Source: Phymatolithon calcareum (Eukaryota > Rhodophyta > Florideophyceae > Hapalidiales). Taken from it: DNA of 64,000 bases. The translations under genes and the position numbers were made by a program. Shown piece by piece: positions 11,167-22,700 of this stretch. The stretch's first letter is position 1. Every line of letters starts with the position of its first letter. The DNA lies in assembly GCA_977006965.1 (NCBI GenBank), contig OZ345382.1:744001-808000 (forward strand). The letters run 5' to 3'. The notes under the pieces were generated by a model, which worked only from the letters and a program-made list of their open reading frames with translations, was not told the origin of the DNA and ran no database searches.

Positions 11167-11790
11167 CTAATACAGGGACTCGTCGTTTTCCATATAGTCA
11201 TTTATGGTGACGCTGTAGAGTAGTATGGAGTCTAATGCCTTTTCCGTTCTTATCATTTCTCCGGAGTCCAGTTCATACTTTGCTAGGTTCATACGTATGG
11301 TCTCCAGGTGGCGCTCTGCTGCCGTTCCGAATGTATTCGATATTAGCGTCGTGCTCACTTGAGGGAACCTTCCGCTTGCGTATTTTATGGCCAGCTGTCG
11401 ATGTCTCACCTTGGTAAACCTGAGGATGGCCGGGATCTCATCCGGTTTGTCGTACGGTATTTTCCTCCTTCTTCTTGCTTCGAGCCTCGTGCCTTCTTTT
11501 TGCGAACAGTATTAGTCGGAGTTGGCCTGGAGATTTCCCTGCCTGCATATGTTTGAAGGGGGCCGCGAACTGTTCTTGTTGCAGCATCGCGGCAATATCG
11601 CGACTTGCCCACTGTAGTTCTTTAAAGTTTCGCTCTTCCCTTGGCTTTGATAGGATAGTCGACTTCCTTGCCTTTCCTCGTAGCAGCATCCTCAGCGCTA
11701 TTCCATGCTAGGTGTTGGATGAGATCGACGGTCTGTTTGCAAAAGTGATTGTGCGCCTCAGCAATACCTTGATCATCGTATCATACATAA
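11167..11790 (-). pseudogene. Frameshifted coding remnant, family not recognised
   Basis: Read on the minus strand, three consecutive blocks in different frames have protein-like composition and abut one another: a block with EAHNHFCKQTVDLIQHLAWN (~11760-11650), one with FKELQWASRDIAAMLQQEQF (~11640-11450), and one with PDEIPAILRFTKVRHRQLAI up to the stop at 11167. The second change falls in an A-run (GAGGAAAATAC). Together they would make a single protein of about 200 residues. I do not recognise the family. Two frame changes without splice signals favour a decayed gene rather than introns, although sequencing errors cannot be excluded. Confidence 0.4.
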
Positions 11791-12574
11791 ACGGTTACAC
11801 ACGTGTGTGCTTCGGGTCGGCACTGGTCCCGCCTGCTGTAAGACTTCCTGCTGGGTATCCCGAGGTACTGCATCTCGGGATTTCAAATCGTAGATTTATA
11901 GTTTCTATAGTTCTTTTCTATAGTTTGGTGCCTCAGGGGAAGCTCGTAACCCTAGCTAGAGTTTTCTAGATCTATTTAACCTTGTACGTGCACCAAGCGC
12001 GAGGAAGAAAAAGGCAGCTCAAAGGCGGCTCCGACTAGCCCCACAACGATAAGCGCGAAAAGATTTCCTCTCAAATTGACTTTTTCACCCCCACAATCAG
12101 GTACCATATTGAGTCGCTGGGCGTACCTTTGTGTTCATGCGTAGCTCGCTGCTACCCGTCATTTTTCTCTGTAATACATGTACGCACTGGTGGGTGTCTT
12201 GGCTTCGTCGGCTATTGGTCTCTCCGTTATTCAGCTTCACCCAACTTATTTATATCCGTAAGGTCGGCGCTCTTCTCCAGAATTCGGCTCGCGTACCTCC
12301 ATCCTCGTTTGAGCACGCCCAGAGACGCCGTTCGTCCTCGTCCGCGAACCCCGCGACCCGCCACTATCTTTGAGGCGTCATTTCTAGACCGCGTCTGAGT
12401 GCTCGAAGATACATCCTCGTCGCGGCGCCATTTCTACACCGCTGTATGAGATTTCACAGACTGAGACCGGCGATCTTTAACCTGGTGGATCTTACGACAC
12501 GCGGTATTGGGTAGCTTGCACACTGGGTCCGCTGGCGCTGAAGCGAGCCCAATCTCTGCGAAATATCATTTCTT
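11791..12574. other. Spacer, no gene recognised
   Basis: Contains only short overlapping frames. A small inverted repeat (CCCGAG...CTCGGG) occurs at ~11858-11880. Nothing else is supported. Confidence 0.35.
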
Positions 12575-12767
12575 TTCTGTACGATTGTAAGGAGACCAGA
12601 GGTGGGTTTTTGTAGTCTATTGCATCGGGTTACACCAATAAACTCTTCGTCAGACAGAATTCAGCCCAAACCTGGCACTAGAAACGTTGCCGTAAGCGTC
12701 AGCAGATGTGTTGGTAACTTTTAAATAAAAATCTACCTTTATTCTTCTTTTTCTTCTGTACGATTGT
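12575..12767 (+). mobile_element. SINE-like element with 14-bp target-site duplication (copy 1)
   Basis: The element body is 12589-12753. It starts AAGGAGACCAGAGGTGGG and ends in a TTCTTCTTTTTC tail. It is flanked by the perfect direct repeat TTCTGTACGATTGT at 12575-12588 and 12754-12767, the mark of target-primed insertion. Related copies, inverted relative to this one, lie at 28.88-29.05 and 38.04-38.22 kb. It has no coding capacity. This copy lacks the few extra 5' bases of the 38-kb copy. Confidence 0.75.
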
Positions 12768-13955
12768 TTAGATACCCTGAACATCAGGCTCGGCACTTTC
12801 ATAGTGCTACAACATCGAGAAGAGAAAGTTTCGAGAGTTTAAAATCGTGAATTACTCGCTTCTTCTTGAAAGTGTAGTGGATAGCGACGGAGCGCAGTAC
12901 GTCGCATCCATCTTTCTGTACCTCCTCCTCGATATCAGATGTCCCATGAGATCCTAGACGTAATGGACATAGCTTGTAGTGCCGAAGACGATCACATCAT
13001 GGGTTTTGCTGGCTGACGCAGGTCCAATACTAGTGTTCCATTCAAGCAGCAGGACACAAACATGCCTTTGGATTATATATTGACTCCTTGTTTTATTGCT
13101 CGCGACCCAGCCATAGTAAAGTCCAAACATCCTACTCAACTTCTCCTTCGCGCAACACAGCCCAAGTGACTCAAGTGTGAATATTTGATCACTTGTAGGC
13201 ACATACTCCTATTCAAAACCCAAGCTTATCTTAGTCTTTAGCCCTAAATTGTGCTCATGACTGCATATCCGAATCCACTCTAGACCGGACCTGAATATTT
13301 TCGACGTTTATCAGGTCAGCAGCGCCGTAATTTTCAATGGATATTCCGATTACCGAAATCCGACGCTTATCAACCTTGCAGGTTGTTTTTTAACTTTGTC
13401 TGCGACCATTTCCGTACAGTCAAACAATAAGTCTTCTGTGAATGGGGGTAGCTAAATTAGAGGAAAATCTTTTCATTTGTTGAACAGTCAGCGTTATCGA
13501 CACCACTCTGAGGCTCTGAAATTATCTTGCTGATGTGTTCCAGATCTGAGCCAGGACACCAATTTCCATTAATTTACTGAGATACGGTCACTTTTTTGGG
13601 ACTACAAACAGGGGGACCACAAACGCTGTTGCGATCTAGTACCATATTCACAAAATAGTTGCAACTTTAATATCCAGTCAGCTACTGTGCCCATTTTCCG
13701 AGTCAGAAAACCTCTCTCAATCTTTATCAAAAAGCATATCCAACTGTGATCGTTCCCCTGTGGCCATTGACCAGTTAGGTCCCATTCTTGAAAGTGATAC
13801 CTTTCTATTGTTTGGTTCGGACAAGGTTGCTATTTATACGAATTCGACAGTGTTTGCTTCCCTGTAGCCACACTTGCCGATTGCCCGAATTATGTGTACA
13901 TTTCGTGCCCTATGCAGCCCTCGCAATGATACCATTTCATGTTCAAATATAGATG
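12768..13955. other. Spacer, no gene recognised
   Basis: An 82-codon minus frame at 12954-13202 shows no signature. No repeats or RNA genes were seen. Confidence 0.35.
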
Positions 13956-14480
13956 CTACGCGTAGTCTGGTATAGGCTCATGCAATTGTTGCATGCAACG
14001 CGCCAGGAACACTACACATGCAGTAATCGCTACGGGTTTACACAACCCGCACTTCTGACGAGAGGAGGATCCCCTTTTCCAAGTAAATACGATGGCCTCT
14101 GCCGATTGGGTCAAGAGTCTAAAGAGGAGCATCAAATTTAGAGTCTGTGCTTCTTCAATCTTATTTTCGCGCCTGAGGAAGTCGATCTCGGTTTTGATTT
14201 CCGCAGCCCCAATAGTCATCATGGACTATGATGTAAGCCTTGAAAAATCTGGACTTCCACTAGAGAAATTTCGGGACAGCTGGATCTGTCTCTCATCGTC
14301 CAATTCCCAGAGAGCCCGATATACTGAATAGAACGAGGGCATCGTTTTCAAAGGAGCGTCCATCTGTCGCAAAAGCGACAACGAAGAGTTCGGAACAAAA
14401 GAAGAGCTTTTTACCTTTCGCGCTGTCGGCGTTGTAGAACCTCACAGAGGTCCACGTGCTGTTGAATAATGTCGTGCCAC
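13956..14480 (-). pseudogene. Possible decayed coding sequence, family unknown
   Basis: On the minus strand, ~14400-14240 reads with protein-like composition (VYRALWELDDERQIQLSRNF) to a stop. After it, a second frame starts with MMTIGAAEIKTEIDFLRREN and continues to 13956. The two blocks may be one broken gene. No domain is recognised and the evidence is only composition and continuity. Confidence 0.25.
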
Positions 14481-15060
14481 ACGAGTTAGTCGTGGTGATC
14501 CGCTATGACCGCTGGTTGCTCAAAACGGGGAACGGGCATGGCGCGACGCCTACATCGGCCACTTCTCTCCGTGTACTCCAAAACGAGCACCGAGCCGACC
14601 AATACTTATTGATTCTACTTCCGATTGCCTCCCGACTGAACGTGGTGTTCGAGTGCTGTCGATTCCGAATCTGGTCAACAGCGAAGGAGATTGAAGTGTT
14701 AGCCATTCAGAGCCAATCACACTGTCTCTGAACTTCCTCAAACGTTCACGAGAATACGCGACTGTCTGACAAACGGATTCAATTGAGGTACGTTGCTTCT
14801 TGTCTTCTCGAGGGTGTTATTCCTTGACTTCGAAACTGCGACATACTCTACTCAACGTTGGTTTGAAATCTTTGACGTCTGTCGTCAGGTTTCCAAAGAA
14901 CTATTGAGCAGGGAAGGCTCACTTTGAGAAAATGTAGCCAACTGAAGGAGTGCAGTAGTGCTTTATTCTAGTAGATTGACGTTCAAGCTCAGATATGCAC
15001 CAAGTTGAATTGGCTGATAATGCCATCATTTATTTTTCTGTTGTATCAATTCTGCAATGC
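14481..15060. other. Spacer downstream of vWA gene 3
   Basis: Short overlapping frames only; nothing recognised. Confidence 0.35.
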
Positions 15061-15837
15061 CTACAGATCACAGAGAAACTCCACAGCCTTTTCTAAAGTG
15101 TTTGGCAAGTCCGTCTGATTCGAAATCGACACAAAAGCGTCGCTCCTCCCTGTGATTTTCTCCAATTCCGTTTGATTCTCTTCTCCAACGCCAACAGCCA
15201 GAATAGATCCATTACCTGCAGGAGGTAAGAACTTCTTCGTAATATTTTGCGGATCGAGCCCGAAGTTGACTCCACCGTCTCCGAACAGCACAATCTTATC
15301 CTTATTTTGCTTCGTGTCATCCAGTTGAGACGTGCAGAACAACAACCCGGCCCCCACAAAGGTGCGCTCCGCACTGGCAAACTGCGATTCTGCGACTTGA
15401 TTAACGAACATTGTCACGTTATTCGTGACTCTGCTGATTCCCACGTTAGTGCTGCCGTACTGTACTGCGGCGTAGTTTGCACCGCGATCTGTGGCAATCA
15501 CAAGTGAAGTTAGTTGCACGAACTCCTTCTGATGCTGGTAATCGAGCGGGGAGAGAGATGCACTTCCATCCAGCGCGAAGCAGACATCGACCCGGCAGCT
15601 ACCGGCTTCAATGATCCTTGACGTCATATTTGTTGCGCGCTCCAGCAGTACTGATCCGCCCGGACGCTCGAAGAGGTTCGAGTTTATCTGGCGTGACGAA
15701 GTGTACGCGGATTGTTGCTCGTCGGTATCAACCACGGATGACTCTTGGGCATTGATGGGACTAAATGAAACGCTTGCAAGAAAGAGTGCAACAAGAGCGA
15801 CGGATGACAGTGCGCTCATTTTCCTGAGTTGCATCAT
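15061..15837 (-). CDS. Secreted vWA protein 3, metal site intact
   Basis: 258 residues from the ATG at 15837 (a second ATG follows directly). A signal peptide (LSSVALVALFLASVSFSPINA) precedes ~50 variable residues, then the vWA fold: CRVDVCFALDGSASLS with a complete DxSxS metal site, the helix HQKEFVQLTSLVIA, ERTFVGAGLLFC with the metal-site Thr position kept, IVLFGDGG supplying the second Asp, GNGSILAVGVG, and a closing helix ending in Cys. It lacks the Arg/Trp insertion of genes 1, 2 and 5. Several NxS/T sequons suggest N-glycosylation. With metal site and Cys pattern intact it looks like the least derived family member and could bind a ligand in the extracellular matrix; the ligand is unknown. 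Confidence 0.85.
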   Translation of the reverse strand: MMQLRKMSALSSVALVALFLASVSFSPINAQESSVVDTDEQQSAYTSSRQINSNLFERPGGSVLLERATNMTSRIIEAGSCRVDVCFALDGSASLSPLDYQHQKEFVQLTSLVIATDRGANYAAVQYGSTNVGISRVTNNVTMFVNQVAESQFASAERTFVGAGLLFCTSQLDDTKQNKDKIVLFGDGGVNFGLDPQNITKKFLPPAGNGSILAVGVGEENQTELEKITGRSDAFVSISNQTDLPNTLEKAVEFLCDL

Positions 15838-17270
15838 GTCGATTCGCAAGAGACTTGTTTTGTTTCGAGAGAGTACGCTGGGGTACGCCAGGTCATAGAC
15901 ACTGAATATATGCGCTAGGCTCGTGGATTAAGAGATGTCGCCGGAATACAAGGAGCGAAAAGGGCGATAACCCTCCATTGACAACTCCAAGAGCAGGGCC
16001 CGTTTGTTGATAGTACCGACTCCGTAATGTCACTTCGAACGTGACAGGCAGTCTGATTATGTAAAAATGCCTTCAGCACATACTGTACGTGGGCATAAGA
16101 ATGTATTCTATCAGAAGAAACTGCTGGTTGTCAAATTCGATCGCTTCGTTCACGCTGTATCTAGTGCAGAGCACACAGTTCCTGCTGTTTGTGAGACACT
16201 GGTCAGGTTGTCATACATGATGTTAGGTTACACCACGTTCATTGCTGGCGTAGTTTGGTTGATGCACAAAGGTAAATTACACTTGTACAGAACATGAGGC
16301 TCGCAATGCATAATGCTCGGCACTGATCCATTGTGCCGAGGATGTTTTCTCCTGGGAGCAATCATGAGGATCCGGTACCTCGCGGAGCGTGCTGGAAGCA
16401 AAAAGGAAATCGGGAAGCCTTGAGCTGCTCCACCATAGGCCAGGAGGGCCACAATCAAGATAGTACTACGCGCAAGAGACTCATGAAGGTGCCGGGTTGG
16501 ATATGTGTTTAAATGGATGGGCGCGGCCCAATACGCCAGGTGTTGCTTTATTTGTTTAAAGCAACAGCACATGACGTTCAACGATCATATGCGTACGTCC
16601 TGGTTTAGAAAGCGCAAGACAAGAAAGCGGTAATTATTGCAACGATGGAGGAAATGTAGACCCAAATTCTAATCGTAAAGATCGGCAAAGCCATCCAGAA
16701 AACAGTATTGGTCATTAGCCAGTCAAGAGTCAAACGCGCTATAGAGAAGCGTGCAGAATCGGGAGACTAAGCCCTCGGGCAGTACTGTTCACAGCGTTGA
16801 CGGGAAGTCAAGAGTACAGCCGTTAAGAAGCGCATGCAGTTGTTGTGATATATTTCTGGTAACATTCAGAATTGCTCGTGCGTTGTCCGCTCATCTGGAC
16901 AGCATGGTATTCTTATGCCTAAGAAGTACAAGAATGGACTACCGCGAATGCAAATTATTTCCCACTTTCTGTACGCAAGCTGCTAACCTGTAAAATGTAT
17001 TGGGCTGCAGACTGTGTAGAGAATCTTTTTAAATGGCGTGCAACTTGCGTAGATGCTGCACTTCATTTTTAAGGTTCGGAATTCTGCTGCAGAAACATTC
17101 AGAACAACTTCACTCGCAATGCGGTGCACCAGGGGAAGGCATGCTTGAAGCTGCCCTGCTGCGATCTCTCGCCTTAGTTGCAAAGTCGACAGAGGCTTAC
17201 GTGGGTATCTTCAATTGATCTACAGTTGGATTTTCTCTGGCATGGGCCGTGAGACCAACTCGCTGTGAAC
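15838..17270. other. Spacer between vWA gene 3 and the 17-kb hairpin
   Basis: Contains the probable promoter of vWA gene 3 at its left end. A small hairpin with 10-bp arms (TGTTGCTTTA) lies at 16541-16566. Short frames without signature occur on both strands. Confidence 0.35.
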
Positions 17271-17314
17271 TACGACTTACTTCATCTTTTTTTAAAAAGA
17301 TGAAATAAGCCGTA
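17271..17314. repeat. Hairpin with ~21-bp arms
   Basis: TACGACTTACTTCATCTTTT is followed within two bases by its inverted copy, with two differences. The outer and inner parts of the stem match perfectly. It is unrelated in sequence to the other hairpins. Confidence 0.75.
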
Positions 17315-17567
17315 GCACTTAAAAGTGCTGTGCGTGTCCCGTATCAACTGCGCCACAGCATGAGAAACTATATACCTGCGATGTAAACAAACCTGCACTT
17401 CAGCAGAACGCTCCATTGTCATTCTTGTACATGTCAGTGTCCAGTGGTATATTTACAGCAGCGCAAAAGGATGGTGGCTTCCCTTGCAGAGTGGAATGCA
17501 GTCCCGACGACGCCTCTGTGTTGTTGAGCGTGCAGAATTTCAACCGCCACTTGAAGTGCTCGGAATT

Positions 17568-18023
17568 TTAACTGTCCCCCCGGTCCCAGCAATCTATTAC
17601 GCGGAATGCTGTATGATACGGTTCGACTGGAGGAGGAACGTTGTCCCATTTTGTCACCTCCAGGAGGGTTTCTTCTGCCGACAGGAAAATATGACTGTCA
17701 TCCCATTTAGGATCTCCTTGTTCCTCCTCCCTATCATATGCTTTCTCGATTTCATTGGCAGCACAACTCTGTCCCATTATCGTTGCCTCGGGGTGCACGG
17801 ATGCATAATTACACATCCGCCCCAGTTTGCTTACGCGCCCAAGGAATGACTTCAACACATTTACGTGCTTTTCAATGCCGGACTGCAGATCATTAATGAT
17901 CGGCAGTCCGGCATAGATGATTATCTGCGCCGAGTGTAATGACGCTGTGTCCAGCCAAGCTGTGTGGCTCGCTTGCTGAAGGGTATTCTGTAAACAGTTC
18001 TTCTCTACAGTCTGCAGCCTCAA
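17568..18023 (-). CDS. Hypothetical protein, 151 residues
   Basis: An open frame from ATG 18023 to a stop at 17568 has protein-like composition, especially in its second half (LKSFLGRVSKLGRMCNYASV and AANEIEKAYDREEEQGDPKW). Protein-like sequence continues in the same frame after the stop to ~17410 (FKWRLKFCTLNN), so the stop could be a recent nonsense change. No family is recognised. The palindrome at 17875-17914 lies inside the frame and encodes part of it, which is odd for a conserved protein and suggests either a chance frame or insertion of the palindrome into an older gene. Confidence 0.35.
   Translation of the reverse strand: MRLQTVEKNCLQNTLQQASHTAWLDTASLHSAQIIIYAGLPIINDLQSGIEKHVNVLKSFLGRVSKLGRMCNYASVHPEATIMGQSCAANEIEKAYDREEEQGDPKWDDSHIFLSAEETLLEVTKWDNVPPPVEPYHTAFRVIDCWDRGDS
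17875..17914. repeat. 40-bp palindrome
   Basis: Two 20-base arms (ATGCCGGACTGCAGATCATT) with no spacer, differing at one position. Confidence 0.85.
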
Positions 18024-18326
18024 TACATTTTACATGTACATATATGTCTTACAAGCTAAATCCAAAACCCATGTCCCAAATACTACTTGCTTTGGACTTC
18101 TGATAACCGTCCAACGTCACCCGAAACTAGCATAATGTTTGAGAAAAATATAGGGAAATGCTGGGATAACACTACCTTGTCGCTTTGCATTTCTGTTTCT
18201 TTCGGATGAGCAATCAACCAGTATCTCACATCAACATAAAGGACACCGATAAACCGGCCCAAGAATTCATCGACCGTCCAACAACTCTCTCGCGCACACT
18301 CTTGCACCAAAACTCTACTTTCCAAA

Positions 18327-19100
18327 ATGACTAACTCAAAGTCCATTTTTGCATACGCACTGCTGCTACTGGCTTTGTCAGTATCCGGTCAAGTGAACAC
18401 TGCCGCCACTGAGGCAGAGCGCAGAGCAGAAATCATGAATCGACTGCCCTCGAACACGTTCGTCAATGATCCCGTCCGCGGGGAGGAGACCGTGAGGCGC
18501 ATGTTGAAACTGCAGAACGCCATCGCAGACCAAGGCGGTTGCAATCCCAATCTTTGCTTCGCACTCGACGGTAGCAAACAAATCTCCCCGGCAGACTACG
18601 GTCGACAGATTGATTTCATGGCCATTATCGCCGCCACTGCCGGTGCTTCACTTGGATTCGACGATAAAATTCACATGGCAGCCTTGCAGTATGGAGGTCG
18701 TCTGAGAATAATCACAGAGCTTACGAGAGACGTGGACTTCTTTTTGCAGAGCGCCGATGAATCAGTGTTTAAACCATCGCGTATCACCTTTTTGGCACCG
18801 GCCATTCTGCATTGCTCGCGTCAGTTGAAGAAGAGGTTTACAGAGGACGCTAATATGATCGTTGTCTTGGGTGATGGACGAACGCATTTCAGAAGTCCGC
18901 ATCTTGCAATCAAAGAAGCTATCAAATTCTTACCGCCTAACAATAATGGTGCCATTTCTGCTATCACCGTCGCAAATCCGGATCTTTCGTTCTTGACTAA
19001 CGTCACGCAGGACGCAAACAGAGTTCTTAACGTCGATGCTACGGAGGAGTTTATCGACTTGCTGGAAGTTGTCGTCAAGAACGTTTGCGATATAGTGTAG
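18327..19100 (+). CDS. Secreted vWA-like protein 4
   Basis: 257 residues from the ATG at 18327, which opens a signal peptide (SIFAYALLLLALSVSGQVN). The vWA motifs appear in family order: CNPNLCFALDGSKQIS (metal site reduced to DGSKQ, one Ser kept), the helix QIDFMAIIAATAGA, SRITFLAPAILHC with the Thr kept, MIVVLGDGRTHF, NNGAISAITVANP, and the final helix LLEVVVKNVC. It lacks the Arg/Trp insertion, like gene 3. It is the first family member on the plus strand. The partly reduced metal site places it between gene 3 (intact) and genes 1, 2 and 5 (lost). Function is unknown; secretion is inferred. Confidence 0.83.
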   Translation: MTNSKSIFAYALLLLALSVSGQVNTAATEAERRAEIMNRLPSNTFVNDPVRGEETVRRMLKLQNAIADQGGCNPNLCFALDGSKQISPADYGRQIDFMAIIAATAGASLGFDDKIHMAALQYGGRLRIITELTRDVDFFLQSADESVFKPSRITFLAPAILHCSRQLKKRFTEDANMIVVLGDGRTHFRSPHLAIKEAIKFLPPNNNGAISAITVANPDLSFLTNVTQDANRVLNVDATEEFIDLLEVVVKNVCDIV

Positions 19101-21351
19101 TAGGGCAGAACGATGTGAATTAACATTACAACTACGAGCTGTAGGCGTTACTCGTGCATAACAATTGCAAGACCGGAATGAATAATTAAAAGTAGTCGAA
19201 CAAATATAATGCAAAACTTGATAGTCGAGAAGACGCACTGTACCCTTGAAGTACAATCCCATTTCTGTAGTACCGATTGCGGAAAGATGACTGTTTCTGA
19301 AAGCCCGCTTCCGTGCATTGTGTGGTATTTGTCGTTAGAGTGGTACTTCACAGGTCTCAAACTGCCCAGTTCTTCTTAAATTAGTCCCGTCCTCAGCAAG
19401 AGGATACACGAATTTGTCTTGATAAAATTAGGATTCCTTCCGATAGCAATTTTTCTGTTTTAAAGTTAAAGACCGCAATGCCATTAGTCGCCAATTCCTC
19501 AGGAGCCTCCCGTGGACTATGAGCCCATTTCCCGACATATTATCTGGCCTGTTTCGTTTCAAACAATTGGACCACTCGCCAAATTCGGTTCTTCTGAGGT
19601 TGTATTATACTATCTCCAAGCTCTTCTCCGCAAAATCGCCGAAACGTTCAGAGTACGACGAAGAATAATGTGGCAGAAAACGTTGAAACATAACTTCCTG
19701 CCAGGGTCCGAAACTTTCACAATTTGAGTTCTACCGTGGGGTTTGAGCGCTTGCTAATGTCCACATGAATTTTATCGTTTCTTGCCTTCCTCTGAGTGAT
19801 TCGCAATGACGCTTGGCTTGTGGCACGGTAATGATTCCAAATTGAAAGCAAATTCAGATTGAATAGAAGGTTTACGGGTATCTATGGTATCGGAGGTATC
19901 AATGGTGTCGGTGTTATCTCTAAGCTGTCCTTTTTTTCAGCGTGATCAAGCAAAGGCAGCTATCTAAATAGGGCAGACGAGCGAATCCTACACAGTGTGC
20001 AATTAGTTGCACACGTTACCGTAACGAACCAATGCATTTTTGGATACAAAATTTCTTTAACAGGGAGAATTGTTCTCCAGACTATCTCGGGTTTTGCACT
20101 CTGCAGAATACCATACTTGGTCAAAACCCCAAAATAATCTGCTGTTGCCAAGTAACGGCTTCTGAATTCAACCTTGCATCATGACGAGGATTCACATCCT
20201 CACCGGACTCTTTGTCTATCGCCATTCTGCGTGCAGTCCTCTTCGCCGGCTGAAGTTTAAATCGTGCTGTTTCCTGTACACAGATTCCCTATGGTTTACA
20301 AACCGCAGATCTTTGCATATGACTTCTTTTCTGCAGGACCTGGAGTTTCGTAATTCACTCGCGTGAATCGATCAACTTACTACCCTTTTTTAGCGTCTTC
20401 TCTCTTCGATGTTCGACTTCTGGTTGATTCCCGTTTCTCTTTCAGTAGTCGAAGGGCAACTCTATCTCCCAATTGCGTCCTGCTCATTCCAAGTGGTACG
20501 ACGCAGCCGGCGGCAAAAAGAAAAAGCCGTGGCATAGGACAAGACTGATTTACGGCACAAACACGCAACCTAGCCGATCGCTACGCGCGAAGAAAACAAA
20601 GCTCGGGGATACTCGTGGTACATGCATGTCTAACCGGGTAGGGCGCCAGGAGAAAAATTCTTAAGGATTTATTCCCAGGCTGATATGCTCGATATTATTA
20701 ATTATTGGACGAAGAAGAAGCGTGCCTAAATAGCTGAGACTGTACAAGCGGCCCCCCTCGCGAGCAGCGTCCTATGCCAAAGAACAATTAGTCCTTTCAA
20801 GTGGGTTGAGCGCCCATAATTTTTTTATTATTTCTCTCAGCTTATGGCTTACCGACGCATCTAATGGTAGTCTGTTGCCTCAACAAGATCTTTATGATGT
20901 TGAAGGCACGCGGAAGCGATGATTTCGTTAGATATAGCATTGAGACAAAGAGGAGAGTAGGAAGGCGCTCCGCACTGTATAAAAATGTACTATGCAGGTT
21001 CGGTTCTCGCGTGAAGAATATCCGTAGAGATCAGTAGTAGCTCACCTGCATATGACAGCTGAATTTGATGGTAGCTGATGAGTGTCTTCGCCGTGCTTGA
21101 GACATGCCCGTCTTTGGTTATGCTTGTTAGTTCGCGAGGCAAGAGAAAGGTGAATCCTCACTAGAGGGTGTATTAAATCGCTGAATACCGATGGCGGGAG
21201 GAAAAAAATCTCCGGAGGGGATGACGATGGAAGAGGCATGGCGCACATTACACTTTCTAACCTCGGATCCTCCCTGAGAGCAGCAGGAGTGTTTTTCCGC
21301 TAGGTCTAGAACAATAGATCTGGAGAAGGTCAATACCGGTTGCAGTATCCA
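19101..21351. other. Gene-poor stretch
   Basis: A 63-codon minus frame at 19960-20151 (TADYFGVLTKYGILQSAKPE) has protein-like composition but no recognised family. No RNA genes, hairpins or complete transposons were seen. Confidence 0.35.
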
Positions 21352-21640
21352 CTAGTAGTGAAATGAATCTCCAATTATGCTCTTCGAGCAACATTGTTCG
21401 TTACGTTTGAGTTTGACCGCGAACTTCATGTCTAGTTCAGGTATGTCACCATAGATTGATTCTAGCGTTGGTCTGACGCATTGTAGCAACACCTGGCGGA
21501 CCAGGCGCCGCTCGTCCATTCTAAGAATATGTCCAAGCCAGTAGGGGCAGTTGTCCTTCAGCCCAGCCATAGCCTCTTTTAGAGCTATATGTTTGCGTGG
21601 TTCCTAAGTAGCTTTCAGCAAGGTGATGCGGATCGAGCGC
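21352..21640 (-). mobile_element. LINE 3'-end fragment
   Basis: The minus strand reads YWLGHILRMDERRLVRQVLL, then VRPTLESIYGDIPELDMK. This aligns with the end of the LINE at 4.4-4.53 kb (LGQILRMGERRLVRQALLQ, RLTPESIFADVHGLDEK). Only the extreme C-terminal region survives. Confidence 0.7.
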
Positions 21641-22481
21641 ATCCACATTATTCCCTTCACTCCATTTCTCTCTAAAGACGGCACATCGGAAATGAAACAG
21701 ATGCCAAATTGCATTCTATTTCAATAATAATAAAGTTAACTATGCGCTGATTGCGTATAGCGTGCGCATAGCCTGCATTGGTTGAGAGATTCTTCGTGGT
21801 ATTGTGTACTTGAGGCGAAAATGATTTGGCAATCAAGATCGTTTTCGATTTTTGATTTTTAAGGGTATTTTTTGCGCAGTGGAGCTACTGCGTTCGTTCC
21901 GCCAGCATTAACTTGTTAAAGCGCGTTCAAAGTGTGTTCCCCAAGCGGCTGCAAGTTTGAAAGAAAAACCTGTCATTCTCCCCCTGGTATTCTAGGAATA
22001 TCATATTGTCTGCAATTCCTCAATCGGTGTCTCTCACCCTGCAATTTGAAGGTGTCTTGAGACCATCACATGCGGTCTGGTCTGCCTACCAAGGTTTTTG
22101 ATTACAGCTGTACAGTAGTAATCTTCATACAAGAGATCGATGATATGTACAGTACACTATCAAACGCACAGAAGGTAAGGAAGTATTCGCCGTCAATCAG
22201 TTCCCCCACGCTAATATTTTGAAGCTTGTTTAGGAAAGAAATTAGACACTCATGCATTGGGTCAATTGTTTTGCGCAGACCCGTGCTTCTTGCTCTCCGG
22301 AAAAGCGCCCTGTACCTCCTGCCTTCCCGATACTGAACTGTGTTTTGGGGCTTGCTGAGGACGTATGCACTCGTGAATTGCGTCTTCCCAGTCGCATTTA
22401 CTGAGAAGCGGACATAGATTTAAGGCGGAAATGGAGCCCTGCCCCAGTGATTTTGTCCTTACATTCTGGTAAGTAGATCAC
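21641..22481. other. Spacer, no gene recognised
   Basis: Nothing beyond short random-looking frames. Confidence 0.35.
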
Positions 22482-22700
22482 TCAAAACTCTGCAGCAGGT
22501 CCTATGTTTCTTCCGCCGAATAGGGCGGCTTGCACGTCTCGGCCCGGTACATCGCCGAAGACTGAGACTAAGATTGACTTAATGCATTCTTCCAGCACAT
22601 AGCTGACCAAGAGCCGTTGCCCAAGTTGGGCGGAGCAACTCATGGCTTCCCGATTATCTTTTCTGCCGTGTGCACGCCAATGCAGCACGACTTCCCTCGC
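22482..22700 (-). mobile_element. Diverged LINE 3'-end fragment
   Basis: The minus strand reads QLGQRLLVSYVLEECIKSIL, then VSVFGDVPGRDVQAAL. The FGDVP(x)xDVQAA core matches the LINE tail at 62.2 kb (FGDVPDLDVQAAVKIA). It is more diverged than the 21.4-kb copy. Confidence 0.5.
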
